Source of the DNA: Acidovorax sp. NB1
GTDB lineage: Bacteria > Pseudomonadota > Gammaproteobacteria > Burkholderiales > Burkholderiaceae_C
DNA: 64,000 bases
Direction: 5' to 3'
Assembly: GCF_005405905.1 (NCBI RefSeq)
Contig: NZ_BJHU01000021.1
Coordinates: 496,001 to 560,000 of the forward strand
Shown here in pieces: positions 33,271-42,705 of this stretch. The notes beneath the pieces were generated by a model that was not told the origin of the DNA, searched no databases, and was given only the letters and a program-made list of their open reading frames with translations. Numbering within the stretch: position 1 is the stretch's first letter; the number at the start of each line of letters is the position of its first letter. Position numbers and translations under genes: made by a program.

Positions 33271-33690
33271 TCAGTTGTACTTGTGAAACCACCACTGGCC
33301 ATTTTCCAGCACCCACGTTTCCCACATGGTGGATGGCAGAGGTTTGGTACCAAAACCGGGTGCCACCACTTGAACCCCCACAGTGACCGATACCAAGCAG
33401 CGGTCGCTATCAGGGCATTTCACTTGGTCAACCTTGGGCTCAACCCAAGATGCACCGCTGCCAAAGCTTTTGCTGTAAGAGTCTGCATCATTGAGCGCCC
33501 TGTAGGACGGTGTGAGGTAGGCGTAAGCTTTGGTGAACTCGCGCGCTTGCATCAGATTGACACGCTCTTGCGCACGCTTTTGAACCGTGGCTTCTGGCGT
33601 AGCCGGGGTGATAGCGGCGCAGCCCGCAAGGACTGCCACTGCAGTCAGTGCTCCAACAGATGCAAGGGATTTGATGAAATGACTTTTCAT
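33271..33690 (-). CDS. Small outer-membrane-type lipoprotein
   Basis: 139-aa protein with a clear lipoprotein signal: MKSHFIKSLASVGALTAVAV, then lipobox LAGC with lipidated Cys at residue 24. The residue after Cys is Ala, consistent with outer-membrane sorting. The mature part has VNLMQAREFTKAYAYLTPSYR, then a Cys pair (KCPDSDRC), and ends WETWVLENGQWWFHKY, reminiscent of NTF2-like small proteins. It is 24 bp downstream of gspD on the same strand, so it may serve the type II system, for example near the secretin. No specific family name is assigned. Confidence 0.75.
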   Translation of the reverse strand: MKSHFIKSLASVGALTAVAVLAGCAAITPATPEATVQKRAQERVNLMQAREFTKAYAYLTPSYRALNDADSYSKSFGSGASWVEPKVDQVKCPDSDRCLVSVTVGVQVVAPGFGTKPLPSTMWETWVLENGQWWFHKYN

Positions 33691-33714
33691 GGCTTTGATA
33701 AATAGAAGAACAAG

Positions 33715-36111
33715 TTACCGGGGAGACGGGGCTGCTGCAGGAGTGGCAGGCGCCTGAGGGGTCGGGATACCGTCTGCCCTCGGGGGAACACTCTCAATGG
33801 ACAGCAGCCCTTTCATGCGATCACGCAGATCTTCGCTGACCTCTCGCACGTCGATGTCGCTGCGTACGACTTTGGGCGTGATGACTACCAATAGTTCCGT
33901 GCGTGCGCCTGCACGCGAATTGGTGCCAAACAGATTGCCCACCAACGGCAGGTCCTGGAGCAAGGGCACTCCATTTTTGCCTCGAGTTTCGTTGTCTTTG
34001 ATCAGTCCGCCCAGCACTATCGCCTCTCCAGAGCGGACGGCAACTTTGCTGCTGATCTGACGTTGCATGAAAGTGGGTTGATTATTGGCACTCGTGCTAG
34101 TTGTATCGGACACGTCCGTCACGGTCTGATCAATCTGCATGGACACAAGATTGCCGGAATTTACCGAAGGGGTGACCGCCAGGCTGACGCCAGTGTCACG
34201 GTACTGCACGGTACTGGTCGTAGCATTTGAGCTGTTGAGCCAATCGGTTGTGCTGGAGAGCACAGGCACCTGGTTGCCCACAGTCATCATGGCCAAGTGA
34301 TTGTCCAACACCATTAGCGATGGGTTGGAAATCATCTTGATGGTGGTCTTCCTGGACAAGGCATTGAGCGCCATGCGGATTTTTCCCGCAGAGTTGACCA
34401 ACGAATAGGTAAAGCCTTGCGCCATGGCGGTACCAAGGCTGCCGGTCCCCGACGTGACAGCACCCGATCCTGAGCTGATTTGCCCGGCCCCTTGGTAGTT
34501 GTTGCCAACACCGCCATCGAAAGCCCATTGCAAACCATAGTTGAGATTGTCGTTCAGGGTGACTTCAATGATGGAGGCCTCGATGAGTACCTGCGTAGGC
34601 GGGGTATCCAACCGCTTCAGGGTTGTTTCTATTTTTTCAAACTCACCACGTGTACCCCAGATCAGAATGCTGTTATTGAGGTCGTCGGACATAACGCGGA
34701 TGTTGCCGATAGCCGCAGTAATCGGTTGAACCTGCTGGCCCGCTCCAACAGTACCTTGCTGAGCCCTGGCCCCAAAGGCCGAGGAGTTCGCCCCCGACCC
34801 CAGTCCATTGCCAAATGCGCTGCCCCCCAGCAACCCCGAACTGCGGGCACCTGCATTGTTCTGGAAGGCATTGTTGCCAGTCATCCCCCCCCCAGCAAAT
34901 GAGTAGCCGGAGGTTGCGCCCGTCACGGGAGTCAGTCCAGGCGCGACCCCACTGTTAGCAGATGACCCACCTACCGCCCCACCACCAAAAATGCCCTGCA
35001 AAACACCTGCCAAGTGACGCGCATTACCGTTTTGCACCCGGTAAATGTAGAGCTGAGGTTCGGCACCACCGTCGCTAGGTCGGTCGAAGCGTTCAATCCA
35101 GCGGCGCGCTTCGTCAAGATATGCGGCCTTGGGCGTAACAACCAAGATGCTATTGATGCGCTCAATGGGCAGCACGCGCAAAGCACCAAACAAGGGATTG
35201 TTGTCTCCAAGCCCGACTGCTGGGGAGTTGGTAGCCGATGCAGCTGTGCCAGGTGTAGATCGGGTTGTGGCAGTGGAGGCGGTGGGCGTACCCGGCCGCG
35301 CTGCCGCACTGCCAGGTGCGGACGTCCCAGCACTGCCGATGAGTCGCAATGCAGCCTCGACTTCGCTCACGGAGGCGTACTTGAGAGGAAACACGCCGAC
35401 AGACATACCTTTGAGCAAATCCACGTCGAAGGTATTGACGATATCCAACCAACCTTCGGCTTGTGAACGGGTTCCAGCCAGAACCAGCAAATTGCGCAGG
35501 CTATCAACACGCACTAGGCTGTCCGGCGGCATCATGGGCCGCAGAATGGTGGCCATCTCCGCTGCACCGATGTATTGCAGAGGAACGATGATGGGACCCG
35601 AACCAGGGGGCATGGCCACCGGGCCTGCCTGTCGGATACCAGAGCTGATGTTTCTAAGAGCCTCTGCTCTGCCTACGTGATAGCTACCTCGAGTATCTCC
35701 GACCAGCGCAAGTCCATTGACGGCCAGAGCGCTCTCCAGCAGAAAAACAGCCTTGTCGGGTGCCACGGGAGTACGCGTGGCTAGAGTAACCGTTCCGCTG
35801 ATGGGCGGGTAAATCACATAGTCAACTTTAAGCAAATCGCCAAGGATGGTGCGAACAACCTCAGCGATAGGTGCATCTTCAAAATTGAAACTAATAGGCG
35901 CACCTCCCAGGGGAGATGCAGCCTTGACGGGAGCAATGACTCGATCATTGCCGCGCATGATGCGTGGCTCGCCATTTGAGCCTAGCGTTTCAGCTTCAAC
36001 TGATGGCTGTGCATCACGCGGAGGCTGCTCTGGGGAAGTAACGCTCTGTGCCTGCGACGCTTGGCACGCGGCGGCCAGCGCCAAAGGAAGAATGTGCTTG
36101 CTGAGGGTCAT
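33715..36111 (-). CDS. gspD: Type II secretion secretin GspD
   Basis: 798-aa outer-membrane secretin forming the T2SS export channel. A signal peptide (MTLSKHILPLALAAACQASQ, cleavage near AQA) precedes N0 (about 70-140, ISFNFEDAPIAEVVRTILG), N1/N2 (VPLQYIGAAEMATILRPMM; GVFPLKYASVSEVEAALRLIG) and N3. The secretin domain follows from about 560, with VPVLSSTTDW, GVSLAVTPSV and GGLIKDNETRGKNGVPLLQDLPLVG. Two long Ala/Ser/Gly/Thr-rich insertions lie in or beside N2-N3 (about 315-355 and 430-510), longer than in most relatives. The ATG at 36111 fits the signal peptide. Last gene of the gsp operon. Confidence 0.94.
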   Translation of the reverse strand: MTLSKHILPLALAAACQASQAQSVTSPEQPPRDAQPSVEAETLGSNGEPRIMRGNDRVIAPVKAASPLGGAPISFNFEDAPIAEVVRTILGDLLKVDYVIYPPISGTVTLATRTPVAPDKAVFLLESALAVNGLALVGDTRGSYHVGRAEALRNISSGIRQAGPVAMPPGSGPIIVPLQYIGAAEMATILRPMMPPDSLVRVDSLRNLLVLAGTRSQAEGWLDIVNTFDVDLLKGMSVGVFPLKYASVSEVEAALRLIGSAGTSAPGSAAARPGTPTASTATTRSTPGTAASATNSPAVGLGDNNPLFGALRVLPIERINSILVVTPKAAYLDEARRWIERFDRPSDGGAEPQLYIYRVQNGNARHLAGVLQGIFGGGAVGGSSANSGVAPGLTPVTGATSGYSFAGGGMTGNNAFQNNAGARSSGLLGGSAFGNGLGSGANSSAFGARAQQGTVGAGQQVQPITAAIGNIRVMSDDLNNSILIWGTRGEFEKIETTLKRLDTPPTQVLIEASIIEVTLNDNLNYGLQWAFDGGVGNNYQGAGQISSGSGAVTSGTGSLGTAMAQGFTYSLVNSAGKIRMALNALSRKTTIKMISNPSLMVLDNHLAMMTVGNQVPVLSSTTDWLNSSNATTSTVQYRDTGVSLAVTPSVNSGNLVSMQIDQTVTDVSDTTSTSANNQPTFMQRQISSKVAVRSGEAIVLGGLIKDNETRGKNGVPLLQDLPLVGNLFGTNSRAGARTELLVVITPKVVRSDIDVREVSEDLRDRMKGLLSIESVPPRADGIPTPQAPATPAAAPSPR

Positions 36112-36130
36112 AAACTCATGTGGGTCCGGG

Positions 36131-36799
36131 TCAGGGGCCAAAACGGGGACGACGCCGAACGGCGGCGGATGCGGGCGCAGATACCGAGGCAGGCTCTGCT
36201 GCGGGTTGCTCCGTCGGCGTTGCGACGGGCGTAGCTTCAGGCACTTGCGCCTGAGGATCAATATTGGCGAGCGCGCGGCTACCGCCGAATGGCGGCACGT
36301 CAGCTCCAGCGGCACTTGCCCTGGAACGAACCAACAGCAATTCCCGCGTCTGACCTCCGTTGGTGAATACCGCGCTTCGCTCTTTCACAGAGGTCAGCTG
36401 CCAGCCGTTTATGGACTCACCCAAGCGGACCCTACGCCCTTTTCCATCAATGCGTACGATCGCGCCGCCAAAGTCGCTTCCACCGAAAAAAACGCCAACT
36501 ATCTGCGCGTTTGCCAGAAGGTCCGGAGGAGGAGCCGGAACGGGCGGCGGCGGTGGCGGCGGTGGACGACGAGTGCTGGAAAATATGGGGCGCTCAAGCA
36601 GTGCCAAGAATACATCGGTGCGTACTGGCTCACGGCTGGGCAAACCCGGAAGCATTTGCATATAGTCTGACTGTATGGGGTCCGGGCGTACCCAGTGGGT
36701 ATGACGCACTTGCCCCTGAGGGTCTACCCACATTGCAGTCAAAGCCAACGCCAACAAAACATTGGCAGCGATGAGCATGCCGATCACCGGATTCTTCAT
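36131..36799 (-). CDS. GspN/GspC-like T2SS inner-membrane linker (XpsN type)
   Basis: 222-aa protein with one N-terminal membrane helix (NPVIGMLIAANVLLALALTAMW), a Pro run (eight Pro at about 78-87), and a small beta domain at about 95-155 (NAQIVGVFFGGSDFGGAIVR, RLGESINGWQLTSVKERSAVF). That domain resembles the HR domain of GspC/XpsN that contacts the secretin N0. A Pro/Ala tail follows; no PDZ domain is present. Gene order E-F-G-H-I-J-K-L-M-N-D matches the Xanthomonas xps type, where N fills the GspC role. It overlaps gspM by 4 bp. Confidence 0.75.
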   Translation of the reverse strand: MKNPVIGMLIAANVLLALALTAMWVDPQGQVRHTHWVRPDPIQSDYMQMLPGLPSREPVRTDVFLALLERPIFSSTRRPPPPPPPPVPAPPPDLLANAQIVGVFFGGSDFGGAIVRIDGKGRRVRLGESINGWQLTSVKERSAVFTNGGQTRELLLVRSRASAAGADVPPFGGSRALANIDPQAQVPEATPVATPTEQPAAEPASVSAPASAAVRRRPRFGP

Positions 36800-37374
36800 G
36801 AATGCAACCGTCGCAGGATGAGAAATCCGAACTGCACCGACAAGCGCTGAACCCCACGATCCGGCGTGTCCTGGCTCTGAATACTGATTTGGTCAATGAT
36901 CACCGCTGGACGCTGCTCCGCCAGTCCTATCAGCGCGCCTTGCAAAGCCGCGATGTCACCTTCAGCGCGCACTGAAAGAGGAATTCGCTCCATTTGCTCC
37001 TCAGTTTTAGCCGGAAGCACTTGACTGCTAGAAATGCTCATGCCGGCGGCAGTGAGCAGACTGCGTACTCGCTGCTGCACCTCATTGCCGGTCTGATTGG
37101 CATCCTGGCTACCGTCGTGAACATAAAGCGCCTCTAGTTCGCGCGCGCGCGCTGCAGCAGCCGATAGTGCATCGCCCCCTGCCTTCAGACCGGCCAGTCG
37201 CGCGTATCGAGGCCCAATAAAATCGGTCAGTCGGGTTTGCACCCATTGGTGCTTTTGGTAAACGTAGGTACCCGCAGCCAAGGCAACGGCCAGGAGACAC
37301 GCCACGGTCACCAAGGGGATAACAATTTGTGAACGCAAGTACTGCTGCATGAATTTGCCAAAGTAAGCGGACAT
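36796..37374 (-). CDS. gspM: Type II secretion protein GspM
   Basis: 192-aa bitopic inner-membrane protein: one N-terminal helix (IVIPLVTVACLLAVALAAGTYV), a coiled-coil stretch (ALSAAAARARELEALYV), and a C-terminal ferredoxin-like periplasmic domain (EVQQRVRSLLTAAGM, IPLSVRAEGDIAALQGALIGL). Dimerises with GspL in the assembly platform. It overlaps gspN by 4 bp and follows gspL after 3 bp. Confidence 0.88.
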   Translation of the reverse strand: MSAYFGKFMQQYLRSQIVIPLVTVACLLAVALAAGTYVYQKHQWVQTRLTDFIGPRYARLAGLKAGGDALSAAAARARELEALYVHDGSQDANQTGNEVQQRVRSLLTAAGMSISSSQVLPAKTEEQMERIPLSVRAEGDIAALQGALIGLAEQRPAVIIDQISIQSQDTPDRGVQRLSVQFGFLILRRLHS

Positions 37375-37377
37375 TCG

Positions 37378-38580
37378 TCACCGGGTGAAACGGCTCTTGC
37401 GAGGCGTCTCAGCACTGGCTGGAGTCGTGGTCGACGCCCCCACCGAATCATTCGATACAGACGAAACCGAGGGAGAGGTGGCAGGCGACGCACCAAGCGT
37501 CGGCTGAGCAGGGGGGGCAACGCTGGCTGGGTTGACGGCCACAGAGAACACTGCGGGGTCCAGCTGTATTTCAATACGGAAATTTTCCGCATTCGGCGCC
37601 AGCGCGCGCGTGGCGGCCGTGGGAGCGCGCACCTCGCGGAAGCCTGGCACCGAGCCAAGTGTTTGCATCAGAGTAGCAGCATTTCCTGTAAGCCCCTGAA
37701 TGCTGACTTTCAAACCTTGGGTTTGCATGTTTTGGAGATAAGTATCGTCAGGCAGCACTTTCGTCAGTACCGTCATGAGTTGCAGCAAGTCGATGCGCTC
37801 CGCCAGCACGCCGCGCACTACCTCCAGCTGCTCGACAGAATGCGTAAAGGCTTCACGTTGAGCTGCGGCCTGCTTGGTCTCGTGCTGCATGCTTTCAAAA
37901 GCTGCAATCGCATCAAGCGATCGGGCTCGCAGTTGCAATGAGGGCGTAATGGCCATCATCCCTGCAATCACCATAGCAAAGAATACAAACGCAAAGGCAA
38001 CACGACGTTGCCGAACGACCTCCTGCTCTCGGCTTTGCTCGCCCCAGCCACGGACAATGATGGGGTTACCATCAGTTGCAAAAACCCAGGCTTCAGCCTT
38101 TCTGCCAGATCGCAACCCGATATCACTCTGCCGCTCGTCGAGGTATCGAGCAATTTGCCGCCGAGAGGCAAGGATGACTTCGACGAGGTTTTTGCCCGAC
38201 GCTTTGTCCAAGAGCGCGTGCGTCCCCCACACCGTGTCATCCATCGCAAAAGGACTGGTCGCACGCACTTCAAGCTCCACGGCTTGGGCTATGGCAGGGC
38301 CCGGCAAACCCGGCATCTGCTGCAGTTTGCGGAGCACAAGTTCTTCTGGAATTTCAACAGCCCCAAACTCTGCAGTCTCGATACCCTTGGCAGCCCCAAG
38401 CAACCGCCCCTTCCACAACACCAAGCTGCCATCTGCGCGCAATACACTTACAGGCAAAACAGGTGTCAACCAAGCGAATAGGGGTGTTTTCGCCACTGCT
38501 CGCCACGAAGCAAGGAATTGACGCCCAAGATCACGTAAGTCAAAGCCAAAAAGCTCAAAAGGGGAAGTCTGAGTGGACAT
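37378..38580 (-). CDS. gspL: Type II secretion protein GspL
   Basis: 400-aa assembly-platform protein. The cytoplasmic actin-like part (about 1-200) recruits the GspE ATPase. A single membrane helix follows at about 200-222 (VAFAFVFFAMVIAGMMAI), then a periplasmic coiled coil and a ferredoxin-like domain (LTKVLPDDTYLQNMQTQGLKVSIQG...). It resembles the PilN-fused GspL type. The C-terminal tail is Ser/Thr/Pro-rich and ends SRFTR. Next to gspM (3 bp) and gspK (5 bp). Confidence 0.88.
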   Translation of the reverse strand: MSTQTSPFELFGFDLRDLGRQFLASWRAVAKTPLFAWLTPVLPVSVLRADGSLVLWKGRLLGAAKGIETAEFGAVEIPEELVLRKLQQMPGLPGPAIAQAVELEVRATSPFAMDDTVWGTHALLDKASGKNLVEVILASRRQIARYLDERQSDIGLRSGRKAEAWVFATDGNPIIVRGWGEQSREQEVVRQRRVAFAFVFFAMVIAGMMAITPSLQLRARSLDAIAAFESMQHETKQAAAQREAFTHSVEQLEVVRGVLAERIDLLQLMTVLTKVLPDDTYLQNMQTQGLKVSIQGLTGNAATLMQTLGSVPGFREVRAPTAATRALAPNAENFRIEIQLDPAVFSVAVNPASVAPPAQPTLGASPATSPSVSSVSNDSVGASTTTPASAETPRKSRFTR

Positions 38581-38585
38581 AAGGC

Positions 38586-39455
38586 CTATATGCCCTTAGG
38601 AGATGATGCGAGCATCCAAGTTTCAGCGTTAAATATGCGCCATGGCAGTCCCGCCCGCATATCCGGGCTGACATCTACATGGAGCTGAACTACGCCTTGA
38701 GAACCATCAGCCATTGGAACCAACGCCTGAACGCGGTAGCGGGAACCGATTCCGGAGTCGATAAATTCGGCACGCAAAGCCGTGACGTCTATGCCTGCGC
38801 CACCACTCTGGCGGCGGGCACTGACCATGGACTGGGCGCGCGCCACATTCCCTTCCGCGAGCATTGTCAGCACCTCCAGCGGTGCAGCCCGGGGATTCAC
38901 CTTGCCTGAGCCCTGCACATCAGCAGTCACAAGGGCGCGAAGTCTAGCATAGAGGTTGTAATCAACCCCTGGCACGCGCATCAGCTCCGACGCGTCTTCG
39001 AACCCCTGAGCACGCCCCAAGGCATCGGGTTTTTGACGCTCTATCACAATGGATTGCGCCAACTTCGCGGCAGCTTGAACGTCCTGCCCTCCGGCTGTCG
39101 CAAGAAGCACGGTCAACAGTTCAGGCGCGGCCCGGTTGATATCTACAAAACCGTTCAAAGCATTGAACTCAACGGGAATCACCCTCCCGCCATAAGACAC
39201 TTGAAGGGTACGCCACGGCTGGCGCGGCCCGGCCTGCGGAGAGGTCAATTCCTGCAAGGCAAGCATAATCGCAGCCTCACCCGACACCTGCGCTTCGATC
39301 AAGCCACGTGCTGCTGACATGGTCCGTGTCTCGGCTCGAATAGCGTACACAATGCCCGTCACTGCAACGCTGAGAGCCGCCACGATCCAGAGCACGGCCA
39401 CCAGAGCAATACCCTCCTGGACCGCACCCCTCCGCCATTCGGCTTTTGTCATCAA
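38586..39455 (-). CDS. gspK: Type II secretion minor pseudopilin GspK
   Basis: 289-aa minor pseudopilin, the large tip subunit. The prepilin site is G-IALVAVLWIVAALS near residue 15. It lacks the Glu at +5, as is typical for GspK. The globular domain includes the helical insertion with SAM-like segments (GFVDINRAAPELLTVLL; GKVNPRAAPLEVLTML) and a putative metal-binding acid-rich region. It overlaps gspJ by 4 bp. Confidence 0.9.
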   Translation of the reverse strand: MMTKAEWRRGAVQEGIALVAVLWIVAALSVAVTGIVYAIRAETRTMSAARGLIEAQVSGEAAIMLALQELTSPQAGPRQPWRTLQVSYGGRVIPVEFNALNGFVDINRAAPELLTVLLATAGGQDVQAAAKLAQSIVIERQKPDALGRAQGFEDASELMRVPGVDYNLYARLRALVTADVQGSGKVNPRAAPLEVLTMLAEGNVARAQSMVSARRQSGGAGIDVTALRAEFIDSGIGSRYRVQALVPMADGSQGVVQLHVDVSPDMRAGLPWRIFNAETWMLASSPKGI

Positions 39456-40126
39456 TCACGCCCCCCGAGAGTGAAGCGAGTCGCTCCGATCTGACTAGCT
39501 GGCAACTGGCGCAGAGGTACGATCCATACCGGCCACTCACCCGACTGCGTATTCAACTCGATACGCACACGCGCGGGCACGCTGTCCTGGCGATGCCATG
39601 TGCCGACCCATTGCGGTGCAGACTGCCACGCATCTTCATAAGCCATGGCAAATGAAGTGACGGCATGAGCCACCTCAAACGACTCTGCCGAGCCCCAATC
39701 GGGCTCCCCTCCAACACCGTTCCATGGTGCAAAGCGAAGCACCAAGGCAGGACCATTTGCCCCCCCCTCTAGCGCAAGCCGAAAATAGCTACGCCCCCCT
39801 GCGCCAAATCGAGCTGGCATGACCCCGACCCAAATAAGCTCCTGTGGCCTTGCAACAAACTGATAAGGGGAGGCATCTGGCACCAAAGCCCGCGGTGCAC
39901 GACGAGTGGAAATGCGACCAAGCGCTTTTTCAACAAATGCGGTCGTCACGCGCAATTCGTCGGTAGCATTTAGACGCTGCTCCACACGATCCTGTGCCTG
40001 AGCCATGGAATGAATGACGGAAAGCATGCCAGCCATCACAAGGGACAGCAATGCCATACTGACCAACAACTCCAGCAGCGTAAAGCCACGAGAAACACGG
40101 AGCTGATTTAGAAGCAAAGGCTTCAT
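39452..40126 (-). CDS. gspJ: Type II secretion minor pseudopilin GspJ
   Basis: 224-aa minor pseudopilin with prepilin motif RG-FTLLELLVSMALLSLVMAGM at about residue 14. The ATG at 40126 is chosen because it begins just before this leader and overlaps gspI by 4 bp; the longer frame adds a Trp/Arg stretch unlike a leader. The globular part has LRVTTAFVEKALG and WVPIVP-type strands. Forms the tip complex with GspI and GspK. Confidence 0.9.
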   Translation of the reverse strand: MKPLLLNQLRVSRGFTLLELLVSMALLSLVMAGMLSVIHSMAQAQDRVEQRLNATDELRVTTAFVEKALGRISTRRAPRALVPDASPYQFVARPQELIWVGVMPARFGAGGRSYFRLALEGGANGPALVLRFAPWNGVGGEPDWGSAESFEVAHAVTSFAMAYEDAWQSAPQWVGTWHRQDSVPARVRIELNTQSGEWPVWIVPLRQLPASQIGATRFTLGGRD

Positions 40127-40533
40127 CGCGCCCCCTCCACAGCGACAACGGGGTTGCGCTGGGGCCGCAAGGTCTGCAGTTCGATGGAGCGAATTCGCCC
40201 ACCATCGCTCCATCGTACATAAATCACCACTGAGTGCAGTAGCGTGATATTTGGCTGGACGCTACCAAAAGGCGATGTACGCACCTGCCATTCGAAACCA
40301 GCGGACTCACCCGACTCGTTCCAACCTGTCTCTGGAATCGCGTCTTTAGCCGCCAACAAAGATTGGCCAAGCATCAAGGCTTTTTGCTGCTCTTGTAGCA
40401 TGCCGGCATTTTGGACACTGGCTCCAAGCGCACGGTACAGCACCCCTATTGCCATCGCCATAATTGACAAGGCAACCAACAACTCCAGCAGAGACATGCC
40501 GCGTTGCCGCCCGCAGCACTGAGCACGGGTCAT
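40123..40533 (-). CDS. gspI: Type II secretion minor pseudopilin GspI
   Basis: 136-aa minor pseudopilin, prepilin site RG-MSLLELLVALSIMAMAIG (about residue 12, Met at +1). The short globular domain ends in RIRSIELQTLRPQRN. Binds GspJ at the pseudopilus tip in characterised systems. It overlaps gspH and gspJ by 4 bp each, typical tight coupling. Confidence 0.9.
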   Translation of the reverse strand: MTRAQCCGRQRGMSLLELLVALSIMAMAIGVLYRALGASVQNAGMLQEQQKALMLGQSLLAAKDAIPETGWNESGESAGFEWQVRTSPFGSVQPNITLLHSVVIYVRWSDGGRIRSIELQTLRPQRNPVVAVEGAR

Positions 40534-40979
40534 GGAGCCAATGTTTCCAACGCAACTCGACCAGATAACCAGTCAACGCGCAACCGAGCGCCCTCTCCAG
40601 ACGGGCGCAGTATGTCTACGCTACCACCGGTAGCCCCTCCACCGGGGAAAAAGCGGATGCCAGCACCTTCGCGGCCGTTCGCCTCCTCACCCGCCATGGT
40701 GACCCGAATCTCCAAAGGCTCGGGTATGAGACGCGCTTGCTGCCCGTCAACACGGTAGCTGCGGCGCTCAAGATCGACGACAAAAGAGGTCTCGACACGG
40801 GAAACAAGCGCCTGTTGCCGTGCCGCGCGCATGTCCATCATGATGCCTCGCAAGGCATCGCGATAGTTGGCCGAATCACGCAACCGATCAAAAGCCATCG
40901 GCGCCAGCCCTACCAGCAACGCCGATATGGCAAGCACAACCAAGAGTTCTACCAGCGTGAAACCTCGAATACAACGCAT
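40530..40979 (-). CDS. gspH: Type II secretion minor pseudopilin GspH
   Basis: 149-aa minor pseudopilin with a very short leader MRCIRG, then FTLVELLVVLAISALLVG. The globular part shows MRAARQQALVSRVETSFVVDLERR and IRFFPGGGATGGSVDI, typical of GspH/FimT-like proteins. Links the tip complex to the GspG fibre. It overlaps gspI by 4 bp. Confidence 0.9.
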   Translation of the reverse strand: MRCIRGFTLVELLVVLAISALLVGLAPMAFDRLRDSANYRDALRGIMMDMRAARQQALVSRVETSFVVDLERRSYRVDGQQARLIPEPLEIRVTMAGEEANGREGAGIRFFPGGGATGGSVDILRPSGEGARLRVDWLSGRVALETLAP

Positions 40980-41003
40980 ACAGCAGGCTGAAAGCTGCCT
41001 ATC

Positions 41004-41426
41004 TCACTGAGCATTGCGCACATCTGCGTTTTCGCCATCCCCCCCTGGCGCGCCATCAGCGCCCAACGAAAGAATCTCAATTTTTCCACCAGAACTCGCA
41101 TAACGGTACGGATGGCTCCAAGGGTCAGAGGGGACTCCGCCTCGGAGGTAGGGGCCGTTCCAACCATTGGCACTGCCAGGCTTCTTAACGAGCGCGTCCA
41201 ACCCCTCTTCAGTGGTCGGATAGCGTCCCACGTCTAGCTTGAACAACTCAAGGGACTTATCTATATCCGCAATTTGTATGGCAGCAGTTTTGGCCTTGGC
41301 CCCTCCGAACTGGCCCAGTACACGCGGCCCAACCAAGCCCGCCAGCAATGTAAGGATAGCTAGCACAACCAGCAATTCAATCAACGTAAAGCCGCGAACA
41401 GGACGGCGGGTACTGGCATTCACCAT
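41004..41426 (-). CDS. gspG: Type II secretion major pseudopilin GspG
   Basis: 140-aa major pseudopilin forming the periplasmic fibre. The prepilin motif is RG-FTLIELLVVLAILTLLAGLVGPR (cleavage about residue 13). The calcium-binding C-terminal part has GRYPTTEEGLDALVKKP, NGWNGPYLRGGVPSDPWSHPY and a DGAPGGDGENAD loop. The ATG at 41426 (MVNASTRRP) is chosen for leader length. No prepilin peptidase gene is in the window, so a pilus-type PilD elsewhere must process it. Confidence 0.94.
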   Translation of the reverse strand: MVNASTRRPVRGFTLIELLVVLAILTLLAGLVGPRVLGQFGGAKAKTAAIQIADIDKSLELFKLDVGRYPTTEEGLDALVKKPGSANGWNGPYLRGGVPSDPWSHPYRYASSGGKIEILSLGADGAPGGDGENADVRNAQ

Positions 41427-41454
41427 GAGGATGGCTTCCTTGGGCAAACAGAAA

Positions 41455-42705
41455 TTATACGGCGAGGTCATTAATTGAGAGGATTCCAAGCAGGATAGAG
41501 ACGATGATGCCGGCGATCAGAACCCCGAGTACCAGAATAAGCACAGGCTCAACCAAAGTCAGCAGACGCTTGATCCCAATTTCCACCTCGCGGTTCAATA
41601 TATTTGACAGCTCCAGCATCATGGGCCCTATGCGACCAGTTTCTTCTCCCACCCGAATAAGATTGATGGCTAGAGGTTCAAAGATCCCGGAAACAGCGGC
41701 AGCCTGCACCATCCGGCCCCCTTCCTTAACAATGGGCGCCATCTTGACCAACGCCTGCTGCAAAGGAACATTGCTGACTGTGTCCGTCGAGATATGCAAT
41801 GCAGTGAGCATGGGCACGCCATTGCCCAGGAGGGTCCCAAGCGACCGCGAGAACAACGTCAACTGGTACTTTAACGCCAGCCGCCCCACGAGAGGAAGCC
41901 TGAGCAAACGCGACTGCCACCACTGCCGACCCGCGGGAGAATTCAGCCAACGCGACAAAAACAACATACCAAAAACCGCCACCACTCCGATCAGCAAGCC
42001 GTAGTGCCGAAAGCCCTGGCCCATGATCATGACGATACGGGTGGGTAACGGCAGGGCATCGCCCATGTCGGAAAAAAGCTTCTCAAACTGTGGCACCACG
42101 AATCCGAGCATCACGATGAGAGATAGCACAGCCACGCCCAACAATATGGCGGGATAGATCGTGGCGGAGATGACATTTTCGCGGAGAGCACGCTGACGCT
42201 CCATATGCTCGACAAGGCGGTCAAGCACAGAAGACATCTGACCGCTGACCTCACCCGAGCGCACCATGTTGATGTAAAAGTCTCCAAATAGAGCACGGTG
42301 AGCTGTCAGAGCACGGCTCAGGGGTGTTCCACCCTTCACAGCATCCAAAATACCTTGTACCAGCCCCATCACGCTGGGCTTGTGGCTCATATCGATCAAC
42401 ACGCGCAAAGCGTTGTCCAGCGCCAAACCAGCTCGTAGCATGATGGCCAGCTCAGATGTAAAGGCCATGACATCCGCAGCATTGACGGGCCCTTTCCCCT
42501 GACGACTCCTGGGCTGCGAAGAGACGCCGCCAGCCTGTCCCGCAACAGCAGCGGTGCCCCCCGTGTCGGCCACATCATTTAGAGCCAATGGTGTAAGCCC
42601 TTGTTCTCGCAACTGCCTAAGCGCCGCAGCACTATTGGACGCAGACAAACAACCTTGCTCAATGTTGCCCGTCGCGTTAGCGGCTCTCCAAACGAAATCA
42701 GGCAT
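41455..42705 (-). CDS. gspF: Type II secretion inner-membrane platform protein GspF
   Basis: 416-aa polytopic protein with two T2SSF helical domains (about 75-200 and 280-400) and three membrane helices (ATIYPAILLGVAVLSLIVMLG; YGLLIGVVAVFGMLFL; LVEPVLILVLGVLIAGIIVSILLG). Motifs include AFTSELAIMLRAGLALDNAL and SRSLGTLLGNGVPMLTAL. It is the core of the assembly platform turned by GspE. Overlaps gspE by 8 bp. Confidence 0.95.
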   Translation of the reverse strand: MPDFVWRAANATGNIEQGCLSASNSAAALRQLREQGLTPLALNDVADTGGTAAVAGQAGGVSSQPRSRQGKGPVNAADVMAFTSELAIMLRAGLALDNALRVLIDMSHKPSVMGLVQGILDAVKGGTPLSRALTAHRALFGDFYINMVRSGEVSGQMSSVLDRLVEHMERQRALRENVISATIYPAILLGVAVLSLIVMLGFVVPQFEKLFSDMGDALPLPTRIVMIMGQGFRHYGLLIGVVAVFGMLFLSRWLNSPAGRQWWQSRLLRLPLVGRLALKYQLTLFSRSLGTLLGNGVPMLTALHISTDTVSNVPLQQALVKMAPIVKEGGRMVQAAAVSGIFEPLAINLIRVGEETGRIGPMMLELSNILNREVEIGIKRLLTLVEPVLILVLGVLIAGIIVSILLGILSINDLAV